From assembly GCF_003054265.1 (NCBI RefSeq), contig NZ_QBKT01000009.1:62001-126000 (forward strand): a stretch of 64,000 bases of DNA. The letters are read 5' to 3'. The stretch comes from Kordia periserrulae. Lineage in GTDB: Bacteria; Bacteroidota; Bacteroidia; Flavobacteriales; Flavobacteriaceae. Below the pieces are notes generated by a model that saw nothing but the letters and a program-made list of their open reading frames with translations, did no database searches and was not told the DNA's origin. Every line of letters starts with the position of its first letter. Positions within the stretch are counted from its first letter, which is position 1. Position numbers and translations under genes: made by a program. Positions 28,374 to 38,054 of the stretch are shown here, one piece after another.

Positions 28374-31300
28374 ATGAATCGAGTAAATCACCAAAAAACA
28401 ATGCTTACACTATTTTTTGCATTAGTATGTGCAATGACAAGTGTAGCGCAAACATTCTCGGATAATGGATTTAATTTTAATGTACTATCGACCAATCCGA
28501 ACGAAGTAGAAGTCACAGGAGGAAACGATGGAAGTTCTCCGTTAGCCATTCCAAGTACCGCAACAGATGGAAACGGAATTGTATATACGGTAACCACCAT
28601 TGGAAATTCTGCATACCGAAACGGCGCTGGAAATGGTGTAATACTACCAAATACAATTACAACTATTGGATTTAGAGCTTTTAGAGACAACGGCGGATTG
28701 ACAACAATTACCTTACCAGCAAGTGTGACCACCATAGGTGGAGAAGCTTTTTTTGGAGGTGGATTGAACGAAGTGATTGCTTTGGGAACCACGCCAGCGA
28801 GTATCAATAACAGTTCTTTTGGGAATCGTAGCAATGTAGATTTAACAGTTCCAAACGGTTTGGAAGAAACCTATCGATTAGCTGGCTGGACTGGTTTTAA
28901 TACCGTTAATGGAGAAATTCCAATCGGCGGAACGTTTGAAGTAGGCGACTTACGATACAGAGTGACATCGCAAAGTCCTAAAGAAGTTGAGGTAGCAGCT
29001 CGTTTAAATGGAATTGTCGATGTGGTAATTCCTGTATCTGTGCTAGAGCCACAACTTGGCGACACCTATGCAGTAACTGCCGTTGGAAATCGTGCTTTTA
29101 GAAACGCAGGAATCAATACTGTGGTGTTTTCCAATAGCATAGAAACGATTAAAAATGAAGCTTTTGAACTGAATAATCTGACAACCATTACCTTACCAAC
29201 TTCTGTAACAACCATCGAAAGTGAAGCTTTCAATCTTAATGCTTTAACAGAAGTCATTTCACAAGCAGTAGCTGCTCCATCAATTCAAACAAATAGTATT
29301 GTAAATCGTGGTGATATTAGTCTAACTATTCCAAGCGGTTCTGAGGCAGCGTATGTAAATGGCGGTTGGACAGGTTTCTTTTCCATCAATGGAACGCCTT
29401 TTATCGGTTCTGATTTTTCTGTGGATGGATTTAATTATAGAATCAACGGTGTTAATCCAAATACAGCAGAAATACGCGGCGGCGACAGCGGAATTGTGGA
29501 TTTGGTAGTACCTTCTTCCACTACTAAAAATAGTATATCTTTTACGGTAACTTCGATTGGAAATCGTGCGTTTAGAAATAGAGGACTCAATAGTGTTGTA
29601 TTTCCAGCAAGTATTACTGCGATTGGAGATGAGGCTTTTGAACTCAATAATTTGACTTCTGTGACTATTCCTGCAGCGGTGACTTCTATTGGACTAAGAG
29701 CCTTTATCAATAACAATTTAACACAATTAACGTTTGAATCGGGACCAGAAACGATTGGTGAAAGTGCGTTTAGAGGAAATCAATTGACCAGTGTGAGCAT
29801 TCCAAATGGAACAGTAACAATAGGAAACGGAGCATTTTTTAGCAATTCCATATCCAGTCTATCATTACCAACCTCTTTAGATATAATTGACCGCGAAGCC
29901 TTTAGAAATAATCAATTAACAAGTGTAGTGATTCCAACAGGAGTAATTACCATTGGTAGAAACGCCTTTATTGAAAACTCAATTTCAAGTTTGGTACTGC
30001 CTTCTACAGTAGAAACTATCGACGTAGATGCTTTTCGAAATAATCAACTCACAAGTGTTACTTTGCCATCTTCGCTGACAACCTTAGAATCAGGTGCGTT
30101 TCGAAATAATCAATTAACAAGTATCGTAATTCCAGATGGTGTTACTGTTATAAATTCTGCAACTTTTCGAGATAATAATTTGGTTACTGTCACACTTCCT
30201 GCAAACCTTCAAACGATACGAAATGATTCCTTTCGTAATAATGAAATTGAAAGTATCAGTTTCCCAGCTAGTCTAACCGAATTACAAGGTTTTGCTTTCC
30301 GCAATAATAATTTAACAAGTGTTACCATTCCAACAACCATTTCAACAATAGAAGCTCATACATTTAGCGAAAATCAACTGACAGACATTGTAATTCCTAC
30401 CAATATAACTTTTATAGGAAATGATGCTTTTACTAGCAATCCTATCAATACGCTTACCGCAGACAATGCTACGCCAGCAACCATTACTTCGTCCAGTTTT
30501 GGAACGCGTAATACCATCAACTTGATTATCATTCCAAATCAACAAACCGTGATTGATGATTATGTTGCAGCAAATTGGACAGGTTTTAAAAGTGTGAATG
30601 GAGAATTTCAACTAGGCGCACGATTTACAGAAGGAGATTTAAGATACGAAGTGACAAACACAAGTCCTAACGAAGTAAAAGTGTTGAATAGAGCAACGGC
30701 TGTACAAACGATTAACATTCCAGCAACGGTGACCGAATCGAGTCTTGGAACAAATTTTAATGTAACTGCCATAGAAAATGCCGCGTTTCAAAACTCAGAT
30801 ATTACTGCTGTAACTTTAGGAGCTAACCTAGAAACTATTGGAAACAATGCGTTTCAAGGCGGTTCTTTAACTACCATTGATGCGCAAGGCACCACGCCGG
30901 CAACAATCACAGCTACAAGTTTTGGCGATAGATCGCTGATAGATTTAACGGTGTTGTTCGGGTTGGAAACAACATATGCCAATGCAGGTTGGACAGGATT
31001 CAGAACCGTAAACGGACAATTGTCTGACGGTGCCGTAGGAACTACTTTTGTGGATGGTGGCATTACGTTCGAAATTACATCGCTAAGCCCAAATGAAGTA
31101 ACAGTAGTAGGCGGTTCTGTAACAGGCGATTTGGTCATTCCTGCGCAAGCTAATTTAAATACAAACACGTTTTCTGTACTCACTATTAGCGACAATGCAT
31201 TTCAAGATGATGCCATTACCAGCGTGACGCTTCCTGCAAGTATTACAACTATCGGAGCCAATGCCTTTACTACAATTTCGTTGGAAGAAGTGATTGCGTT

Positions 31301-32699
31301 AGGCACTACACCAGCAACGATTGAAACTAATTCTTTTGGAATCAATGAAAATATTTCTCTGACCATTCCTAGTGGAACGGAAACAGCGTATGCAACGGCA
31401 GGCTGGACAGGTTTTTTCTCTGTAAATGGTAGCGGACCAAGTGTGGGAAGTACCTTTTCTGTTGGTGGCATTCGTTACGAGATTGTAACACTTTCGCCAA
31501 ATACCGTAAAAGCCATTGCAAAAAGTGGCGAAGTACCAAATGGTGATTATATATTTCCTGAGTTGTTATCAAAAAATGGCGTTGATTTTAGCATTACGAC
31601 CATCGGTAACTCCGCATTTCGAAATCGTGGTGTGCGAACCATAAGTTTTCCATCCACCGTAACCACGCTGGAATTCAGAGCATTTCGTGATAATGGAAGT
31701 TTAACACACGTAACGCTTCCTGCAACGATTACTTCTGTTGGCGCAGAAGCCTTTTTTGATACAGGTTTGGTGGAAGTCATCTCAGAAACTACCACGCCAT
31801 CTAACATTTCCAACGGTTCTTTTGGTAACAAGACAAAAATAGATTTATTTATCCCGCAAGGAACTACACAAGCGTATTTAGATGCCAATTGGACAGGTTT
31901 TAAATCGATTGTAGAAGAAGGAACGGTAATTTTAGAACCTAAAGTATTTTTACAAGGAGCATTTTTCAATCCAACGACAGGAGAAGAAAACTTAATGCGA
32001 GACGATTTACGCGTAGCAGGAATCATTCCAACAACATCGCCATACACAGACGGAATTACCTGCAATGCTTCCGTTTTTAATACGACAGGAACTAATGCGA
32101 TTGTGGATTGGGTTTTTGTGGAATTGCGTGATGCAAACGATAATACAACTGTAGTTGAAAGTCGCTCAGCACTCTTACAACGCGATGGCGATATTGTAGA
32201 TGTGAATGGAGGCGGAATTTTAAAATTTACATCACCGTTAGACAATTATTTTGTGGCGATTCACCATCGAAATCACTTAGGAATCATGTCGAATACGGCG
32301 TTGCAGTTGGATGGAAATCGTGTCAATTTGGACTTTACAGATGCAATCAATCCGATTACGTTTGGAAGCAATGCACAAACTACGGCAGGAATGCCAACGG
32401 ATACTCTTGGCATGTGGACAGGAAATGTAAACGGAGACACAATTGTTCAATATTCAGGAGTGTCGCCCGATGCACCAGCTATTCTATCGTTAGTACTCAA
32501 TGATGTTGGAAACTTTTTAAACTTCTCCACATTTGTGGTCAATGGATATGATGAAAATGATTTGAATTTGGATGGAAACATTCAATACGAAGGCGTTTCT
32601 CCAGATGCACCTTTTATTCTGCAAAACGTGTTAGCACATCCAGGCAATTTCTTAAATTTTAGTACATTCCAAATACAAGAGCAATTGCCTGAAAACTAA
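28374..32699 (+). CDS. BspA-like leucine-rich repeat surface protein with dockerin-like C-terminus
   Basis: The 1441-residue protein has a signal peptide (TLFFALVCAMTSVAQ) and is predicted exported. Residues about 30-1190 hold four or five blocks, each starting with FxVxGxxYxVxSxSPNEVEV and containing 23-residue LRR_5 repeats (NNQLTSVTIPxxxxxIGxxAFRN) characteristic of BspA/TpLRR adhesins. Blocks end with GTTPATI...LTIPSGTExAYxxAGWTGFxxVNG. The last 240 residues contain two related segments (NVNGDTIVQYSG, LNLDGNIQYEG), each followed by GNFLNFSTF, a doublet like dockerin calcium loops. The end is QLPEN, without a classical T9SS tail. A 987-aa paralogue lies downstream of the intervening regulator. 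Surface adhesion is inferred. Confidence 0.85.
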   Translation: MNRVNHQKTMLTLFFALVCAMTSVAQTFSDNGFNFNVLSTNPNEVEVTGGNDGSSPLAIPSTATDGNGIVYTVTTIGNSAYRNGAGNGVILPNTITTIGFRAFRDNGGLTTITLPASVTTIGGEAFFGGGLNEVIALGTTPASINNSSFGNRSNVDLTVPNGLEETYRLAGWTGFNTVNGEIPIGGTFEVGDLRYRVTSQSPKEVEVAARLNGIVDVVIPVSVLEPQLGDTYAVTAVGNRAFRNAGINTVVFSNSIETIKNEAFELNNLTTITLPTSVTTIESEAFNLNALTEVISQAVAAPSIQTNSIVNRGDISLTIPSGSEAAYVNGGWTGFFSINGTPFIGSDFSVDGFNYRINGVNPNTAEIRGGDSGIVDLVVPSSTTKNSISFTVTSIGNRAFRNRGLNSVVFPASITAIGDEAFELNNLTSVTIPAAVTSIGLRAFINNNLTQLTFESGPETIGESAFRGNQLTSVSIPNGTVTIGNGAFFSNSISSLSLPTSLDIIDREAFRNNQLTSVVIPTGVITIGRNAFIENSISSLVLPSTVETIDVDAFRNNQLTSVTLPSSLTTLESGAFRNNQLTSIVIPDGVTVINSATFRDNNLVTVTLPANLQTIRNDSFRNNEIESISFPASLTELQGFAFRNNNLTSVTIPTTISTIEAHTFSENQLTDIVIPTNITFIGNDAFTSNPINTLTADNATPATITSSSFGTRNTINLIIIPNQQTVIDDYVAANWTGFKSVNGEFQLGARFTEGDLRYEVTNTSPNEVKVLNRATAVQTINIPATVTESSLGTNFNVTAIENAAFQNSDITAVTLGANLETIGNNAFQGGSLTTIDAQGTTPATITATSFGDRSLIDLTVLFGLETTYANAGWTGFRTVNGQLSDGAVGTTFVDGGITFEITSLSPNEVTVVGGSVTGDLVIPAQANLNTNTFSVLTISDNAFQDDAITSVTLPASITTIGANAFTTISLEEVIALGTTPATIETNSFGINENISLTIPSGTETAYATAGWTGFFSVNGSGPSVGSTFSVGGIRYEIVTLSPNTVKAIAKSGEVPNGDYIFPELLSKNGVDFSITTIGNSAFRNRGVRTISFPSTVTTLEFRAFRDNGSLTHVTLPATITSVGAEAFFDTGLVEVISETTTPSNISNGSFGNKTKIDLFIPQGTTQAYLDANWTGFKSIVEEGTVILEPKVFLQGAFFNPTTGEENLMRDDLRVAGIIPTTSPYTDGITCNASVFNTTGTNAIVDWVFVELRDANDNTTVVESRSALLQRDGDIVDVNGGGILKFTSPLDNYFVAIHHRNHLGIMSNTALQLDGNRVNLDFTDAINPITFGSNAQTTAGMPTDTLGMWTGNVNGDTIVQYSGVSPDAPAILSLVLNDVGNFLNFSTFVVNGYDENDLNLDGNIQYEGVSPDAPFILQNVLAHPGNFLNFSTFQIQEQLPEN

Positions 32700-32748
32700 A
32701 TGGAATAACAATTTTTATTAGTAGTAAAAATAATTCAGCACATATACA

Positions 32749-32877
32749 AGGGCTGTCTAAAAAGTTTTTATAAACGTCATTCTGAGCTTGACTCAGAATC
32801 TCATCGTATTGATTTTTAAGTGTTATGAGAAACCAAATCAAGTTTGGTTTGAAGAAATCTGTACTTTTTAGATAGTC
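32749..32877. repeat. MITE-like structured repeat with terminal inverted repeats
   Basis: The ends GGCTGTCTAAAAAGT (32751-32765) and ACTTTTTAGATAGTC (32863-32877) pair fully if G-U pairs count. Inside are two perfect hairpins: TTCTGAG/CTCAGAA (32780-32798) and AAACCAAA/TTTGGTTT (32830-32850). The internal GTCATTCTGAG...CTCAGAATCT resembles extragenic repeats known from Bacteroidota. No gene lies inside. Confidence 0.6.
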
Positions 32878-32913
32878 TCTTTTTTTGTTTAAAAAGTTAA
32901 CGAAAGGAAATAG

Positions 32914-32921
32914 TAACTTTG
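32914..32921 (+). promoter_or_regulatory. -7 element of the TPR/LuxR regulator gene
   Basis: TAACTTTG matches TAnnTTTG and is 33 bp before the ATG at 32954. It rules out the in-frame start at 32885. Confidence 0.65.
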
Positions 32922-32953
32922 TGTTACCACCAAAAAAATGTAAATTCTGCCTA

Positions 32954-34603
32954 ATGAAAATACGCAACATACTAACATTATTGTTTTTGTATTCTTTATC
33001 AATACAGGCACAAACGCAAAACAATCTTAAAGAAACACTCAAACTTCAAATTGAAACAACTACTGTCGATTCTTTAAAAATTCCATTGCTATTACAACTA
33101 GCGGAACATGTGTATCAATATGATGTAGACGAAGCTAGAAACATTACACTAAAAGCCAAAAAAATAGTTGACAATATGGACACGCAGAGTTTGTACTATC
33201 AAAAACAGAAAATACAACTATACCAAATGTTGGCGGAATGTGATCAGTTGCAAGACAAAATACCAACGTCACTTGAACATGTACAAAAAGCCATTGACAT
33301 AGCAAATACCATCAAAGACATGAAAAGTTTGCGAAAATCGTATCGCATCAGAGGTATTTTATCTATCAAAAATAAAGATACTCTCAAAGGAAAAGAATAT
33401 TATAAAAAATCTGTCGAAATTGGAAAAAAAGTCAATGATTCTAAAGGAGTTGCTGATTCGTATATTTATTTGGGCATATTATCTTATCATGAAAATAATG
33501 GAAAAGATTCTATGCCGTATTATATGAACTTATCCAAAAAATATGATAATTCTCTCGAAAATTTGATACATACAGATGTGAATTTGGCAGCGTTCTACAT
33601 TTTTGATCAAGATTATGAAAAAGCACGAAAAATGTATGAAAGTTTGATTGAACCACACAAAAAAGTCAAAAATTATCTCGGATTGAGCAATTGTTACTTG
33701 AACTTGGGAAATGTGTACGCTTTTTTGAATCTGAAGGAAAAATCGTTGCAGGCGATAGACAGCGCCATCGCATACTCCAAAATTTTAGGCAATAAAGATT
33801 TCTTGGAATCTCAGTACTTGTCACGACGAAATATCAACTTGTATTTTAAAGATTACAAAGCAGCACTTCACGATTTTGACATGCATAAAAAATATTACGA
33901 TTCTATCAACGATTTGCAAGCGGCAAAGCGTTTTACCGAATTGGAACTCACGTATAAATTTGATAAAGAAAAAGAAATTGCGGCACTAGAACTAAAAAAT
34001 GAGCAATCGAAAAAAACGCTATATAGTATTTTGCTCATTGTTTCGATTGTTGGAGCATTAATCGCTTTTGTCTTGATTCGAAAAAATAACAAACAGCGGT
34101 TGCAGTTGGCAGAAAACGAATTAAAATTGAAAGAAGTTGAAAAACTAAAAGCCGATTTAGCCTTAGCAAACAGAGAAAAAGAACTTAAAAAAGTCGTCAT
34201 TGAAAACTCCATCACCGAAGAAGTGCTCAACAAAACCTTAGATGACATCAAAGAAATCATCACGTTTGAAAATGAAAAAGAGCGAAAACTAGCCTTAAAA
34301 TCCTTATCAGCTTCATTACTTTCTGAAAAAAGTTCCAAAAGTTCAACATCCAATCTGCAAAGTTATTTAGATGAGGTAAGTATAGATTTTAAAGTGCTAC
34401 TCGACACACATTTTTCTACATTAAAGCCAAAAGAAAAAGATATTTTGTGCATGATGAAATTAGAATTAAGTACTGCAGAAATCAGCAAATTGTTAAACAC
34501 AACGGTTGCTTCTGTAAAATCGTCGCGGTATCGAATTCGTAAAAAATTAGAATTGCAATCTGATGATGATATCATTGCATTTATTGAAAATACTCACAAC
34601 TAA
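32954..34603 (+). CDS. Exported TPR protein with membrane segment and C-terminal LuxR-type HTH
   Basis: The 549-residue protein begins with a signal-like segment (NILTLLFLYSLSIQAQ). Residues about 20-340 are TPR repeats (YYKKSVEIGKKVNDSKGVADSYIYLG, YLNLGNVYAFLNLKEKSLQAIDSAI). A membrane helix follows near 358-376 (LYSILLIVSIVGALIAFVLI), then a coiled coil (ELKLKEVEKLKADLALANREKEL), and finally a LuxR/GerE-like HTH (KPKEKDILCMMKLELSTAEISKLL, then VASVKSSRYRIRKKL). This is the common Bacteroidota one-component layout: a periplasmic TPR sensor attached to a cytoplasmic DNA-binding head. It lies between two paralogous LRR adhesin genes, making them its likely targets. Confidence 0.85.
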   Translation: MKIRNILTLLFLYSLSIQAQTQNNLKETLKLQIETTTVDSLKIPLLLQLAEHVYQYDVDEARNITLKAKKIVDNMDTQSLYYQKQKIQLYQMLAECDQLQDKIPTSLEHVQKAIDIANTIKDMKSLRKSYRIRGILSIKNKDTLKGKEYYKKSVEIGKKVNDSKGVADSYIYLGILSYHENNGKDSMPYYMNLSKKYDNSLENLIHTDVNLAAFYIFDQDYEKARKMYESLIEPHKKVKNYLGLSNCYLNLGNVYAFLNLKEKSLQAIDSAIAYSKILGNKDFLESQYLSRRNINLYFKDYKAALHDFDMHKKYYDSINDLQAAKRFTELELTYKFDKEKEIAALELKNEQSKKTLYSILLIVSIVGALIAFVLIRKNNKQRLQLAENELKLKEVEKLKADLALANREKELKKVVIENSITEEVLNKTLDDIKEIITFENEKERKLALKSLSASLLSEKSSKSSTSNLQSYLDEVSIDFKVLLDTHFSTLKPKEKDILCMMKLELSTAEISKLLNTTVASVKSSRYRIRKKLELQSDDDIIAFIENTHN

Positions 34604-34723
34604 AACTTCTACATTCTAAATAACGTTACCATCCATCTTTTTAAAAAGATAAATGTCGCTTGTTTTTATTGCTTTTTAATTAAAAAAAAATATTAAAATA
34701 TTGAAAATCAACAAAATAAAAAG

Positions 34724-34745
34724 TTGATACCCTTTTGATACCCTA
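34724..34745. promoter_or_regulatory. Tandem 11-bp repeat in the region upstream of the second LRR gene
   Basis: TTGATACCCTT is followed directly by TTGATACCCTA, two units spaced by exactly 11 bp (one helical turn), about 145 bp before the ATG at 34889. It may be a dimeric activator site. The rest of the 285-bp gap is AT-rich, and TACTAAATATA recurs at 34872-34882. Confidence 0.4.
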
Positions 34746-34888
34746 CAAAATTTGTAACAAATACGACATAAGACTTCCTTTGTTTTCGAATTAAATCACA
34801 GTGTTTTTTTAATTCAAAATCACAAATATTATTACTGTTTTTATACCAGAGAAAACAGTGAATTATTGCACTACTAAATATAAAAATC

Positions 34889-37852
34889 ATGAAAAAAAAA
34901 TTAAACTACTTATTATACATACTTTTGCTATGTGTCACAACACAAAAAAGTTTTGCACAGCAAACAGAAGGAGATGGACTATTTTTCTTTGTGGACGGAA
35001 TAGAGTATCAAGTAACTAATTTTGCTCCCAATGAAGTGGCACTTTTTTTTGGAGAGCCAGAAGGTGCATTTGTCGTTCCGAGTTCGGTAACCTTTGAAGG
35101 AGCAAACTATACTGTCGTAGAAATTGGCAGCGGCGCATTTTTTTCCACATTAACAACGAGCATTACACTTCCTGCTACCATAAGAACTGTTGATGATTTT
35201 GCATTTGAAGATTCAGGAATTACGCAAGTAACGGCGTTGGGCACTACAGCGCCTACGTTAGGAGTCTTTGCGTTTACAGATCCTAGTTTAGTGTCACTCA
35301 CAGTACCTGCGGGAACAGAAAATTCTTATTTAGAAAATGGTTGGGTAGGATTTGCTGCAATTAATGGAACAGCATTCAGCTTTGAAGTGAATAATATCAC
35401 GTATGGTATCAACTCATTATCAGCGAACACAGCAACTGTGATTAATAGTTCCATTACAGGAAGTGCTGCGGTAATTCCAACAACTGTAACATTTAATAGT
35501 ACCACATATACAGTTACCGAAATAGCTGATTACGCATTTGATAATAATCAGTTAACAGGCGTAACCATTCCCAATACAGTTACTAAGATAGGAGAAAGTG
35601 CTTTTGGTGTTAATCAACTAACCAGTGTTACATTACCTGCAAATCTTACTGAATTGGGAAGATTTGCTTTTGCAGACAATCAAATAGCAACGATTAACAT
35701 TCCTTCAAGTATTTCAGTACTAGAGAATGGTATATTCTTAAATAATCAGTTGACAAGCGTTACCATACCCGCAGCAGTTACAAGTATTGGGAGATCAGCA
35801 TTTACTGTAAATCCAATTACAACCATTGATGTATTGGCAACCACACCACCAACCGTTGAAGTATTCTCTTTTTCGGATCCAAATACAATTGATGTTACAG
35901 TTCCAGCGGGAACAGAAGCTGCGTATACAGCTGCGGGTTGGAATATATTTCGTACGATTAATGGAATTACGCAATTTAGGGTTGGATCTGAGTTTACAGA
36001 AAATAACTTCAATTATAAAGTAATCGCAATCAATCCTAACGAGGTAGAAATTACAGGCGGGACTAATATACCACAAGACTTAGTAATTGACGCGAGTGTC
36101 ACAACAGAAGGGACGAGTTTTTCAGTAGTTAGAGTCGGGCAAAGAGCTTTTGAAAATAAAAATCTAACCAGTGTGCAATTTCCAAACACTATGCGAATTA
36201 TTGATGATTTTTCCTTTCAAAACAACCAATTAACGAGTTTAACCATTCCAACAAGTGTGATAGTTATTGATTTTAGAGCTTTTCGTCTCAATCAAATAGG
36301 AAGCGTTGTCATTCCGAATTCGGTAACATTTCTTGGAAATGGTGTTTTTGAAGCAAACAATTTAACGAGTGTAACGATTTCAGAAAATATCACAACGATT
36401 CAAGCACAAACGTTTCGGAGTAATCAATTAACTACCGTAACCATTCCTGCCAATATAAATTTAATACAAGAAAGTAGTTTTAGAAATAATCCGCTGACGG
36501 AAGTGATTGTATTAAACTCGTCGCCTCCAGCGCTTACAGGGAATGATCCTTTTCTGGGCATTAGAGGAAATATCGCATTAACTGTACCTACAACCACAGA
36601 ATTAAACTATTTGGTGAGTGGTTGGACAGGTTTTGCATCCATCAATGGACAAGATCCAGCATTTTTCAACGAATTTGTGGACACTAATGCTACGTATAGA
36701 ATCACAGCATTAAATCCTAACGAAGTTACCATTGTTGAAAGCACTATAACAGGTGAATTAATTGTTCCAACTTCAGCAAGTGATGGTACGGAAAACTTTA
36801 CAGTAACAGCTATTGCAGAAGATACCTTTCAAAACAAGCAATTAACAACGGTGATTATTCCAGCTTCTATTACTACTGTAGGAAGAAGAGCTTTCCGAGA
36901 TAATCCGCTTAGTACGGTCATTCTAGAAGGAGCTACACCACCTGTAGTAAATAATCAAACCAATGGAAACAATACCTTTTCCAATCGTTCTAGCATTGAT
37001 CTATATGTACCGTCAGGAACGGTGCAAGCACATCTCAATGGAGGTTGGTCTAACTTTAAGTCCATCAGTGGCGTTTCCAAAGCATTGATCTTAAAAGTAT
37101 ATCTACAAGGCGCAAGTTTACAACCAAATGTGGGTGAAGAAGATTTAATGCGTGACGATTTGCGCACAACAGGATTCATCCCTACCACTTCTCCTTATGG
37201 AGATGGTGCTACCGTAAATGCTACCGTATTTGACACTACAGGTGAAAATGCTATTGTCGATTGGATTTTTGTAGAACTCCGTGATGCCACAAACAATACA
37301 ACTGTGGTTGAAAGTACTTCAGCCTTGCTACAACGCGATGGTGATGTAGTAGGAACAGATGGAGTTTTACCTGTACAATTCACGTCAGCATTAGACGATT
37401 ATTTTGTCACCATAAAACATAGAAATCACTTAGGAATTACATCTGTAGCTACTAAAGCACTACGATCTACAGCAAATGTGCTAAATTTTAGTGATGCTAA
37501 CAATCCAGTAACTTTTGGATCCAATGCACAAACCGATGCAGGAATGCCAACCAATACTTTGGGAATGTGGGCAGGAAATGTAAACGGAGATAACATTGTA
37601 CAATACCAAGGAGGAACACCAGATACAACAGCTATTTTATCAGCAGTGCTAAATGATTTAGGGAACTTTCTAAACTTTTCCACATTTATCATCAACGGTT
37701 ACAATAACAATGATGTTGATTTGAGCGGAACAACACAATACGAAGGTGGATCGGCAGACTCACCGCTGATTTTACAAAATGTATTAGCGCATCCAGGCAA
37801 CTTTTTAAACTTTTCCACTTTTCAAATTACAGAACAATTACCAGAAAACTAA
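34889..37852 (+). CDS. BspA-like leucine-rich repeat surface protein, paralogue of the 1441-aa protein
   Basis: The 987-residue protein has a signal peptide (YLLYILLLCVTTQKSFAQ) and three or four blocks of LRR_5 repeats (NNQLTSVTIPAAVTSIGRSAF). Each block begins with FxxNxxxYxVxxxxPNEVxI and ends with PAGTExxYxxxGW. The final 230 residues match the first protein closely: PKVYLQGA-type entry, LMRDDLRTTGFIPTTSPY, AIVDWIFVELRDATNNTTVVES, HRNHLGI, and the doublet NVNGDNIVQYQG / VDLSGTTQYEG with GNFLNFSTF after each, ending QLPEN. The pair is therefore a duplication with divergence in repeat number. It lies downstream of the regulator and is probably surface-displayed. Confidence 0.85.
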   Translation: MKKKLNYLLYILLLCVTTQKSFAQQTEGDGLFFFVDGIEYQVTNFAPNEVALFFGEPEGAFVVPSSVTFEGANYTVVEIGSGAFFSTLTTSITLPATIRTVDDFAFEDSGITQVTALGTTAPTLGVFAFTDPSLVSLTVPAGTENSYLENGWVGFAAINGTAFSFEVNNITYGINSLSANTATVINSSITGSAAVIPTTVTFNSTTYTVTEIADYAFDNNQLTGVTIPNTVTKIGESAFGVNQLTSVTLPANLTELGRFAFADNQIATINIPSSISVLENGIFLNNQLTSVTIPAAVTSIGRSAFTVNPITTIDVLATTPPTVEVFSFSDPNTIDVTVPAGTEAAYTAAGWNIFRTINGITQFRVGSEFTENNFNYKVIAINPNEVEITGGTNIPQDLVIDASVTTEGTSFSVVRVGQRAFENKNLTSVQFPNTMRIIDDFSFQNNQLTSLTIPTSVIVIDFRAFRLNQIGSVVIPNSVTFLGNGVFEANNLTSVTISENITTIQAQTFRSNQLTTVTIPANINLIQESSFRNNPLTEVIVLNSSPPALTGNDPFLGIRGNIALTVPTTTELNYLVSGWTGFASINGQDPAFFNEFVDTNATYRITALNPNEVTIVESTITGELIVPTSASDGTENFTVTAIAEDTFQNKQLTTVIIPASITTVGRRAFRDNPLSTVILEGATPPVVNNQTNGNNTFSNRSSIDLYVPSGTVQAHLNGGWSNFKSISGVSKALILKVYLQGASLQPNVGEEDLMRDDLRTTGFIPTTSPYGDGATVNATVFDTTGENAIVDWIFVELRDATNNTTVVESTSALLQRDGDVVGTDGVLPVQFTSALDDYFVTIKHRNHLGITSVATKALRSTANVLNFSDANNPVTFGSNAQTDAGMPTNTLGMWAGNVNGDNIVQYQGGTPDTTAILSAVLNDLGNFLNFSTFIINGYNNNDVDLSGTTQYEGGSADSPLILQNVLAHPGNFLNFSTFQITEQLPEN

Positions 37853-37853
37853 A
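37833..37853. repeat. Direct repeat copy 1: 3' end of the second LRR gene
   Basis: A 21-bp sequence starting AACAATTACCAG and covering the last codons (QLPEN) and stop recurs exactly at 38010-38030 in non-coding DNA. Confidence 0.7.
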
Positions 37854-38009
37854 ACTAAAAATACACGTGTAACGACTTGTGAAATTTGAAATCTTTTTTT
37901 CCTTTTTAAGGTTTATTTTTTCCTTTTCAAGAAGATTTATAGGGTGAAACCCCCCTATATATATGACTTTAGCCAAAAATTAAAAAACACATAATCTGTA
38001 ATGCTAAAA

Positions 38010-38030
38010 AACAATTACCAGAAAACTAAA
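38010..38030. repeat. Direct repeat copy 2: stray LRR-gene tail in the intergenic region
   Basis: It is identical over 21 bp to 37833-37853, including a stop codon, although no gene precedes it. It may be the scar of a deleted third LRR gene or a short duplication. TACTAAATAT follows at 38037. Confidence 0.65.
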
Positions 38031-38054
38031 TACAAATACTAAATATTGAATACG

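Noticed and set aside
31547-32245. Long minus-strand reading frame opposite the first LRR gene
   Set aside because: It is an antisense shadow of repetitive coding DNA with no family features.
28374-37852. Repeated DNA units suggesting a CRISPR-like or tandem array
   Set aside because: The repeats are LRR protein modules in one long frame with divergent codons, and there are no spacers.
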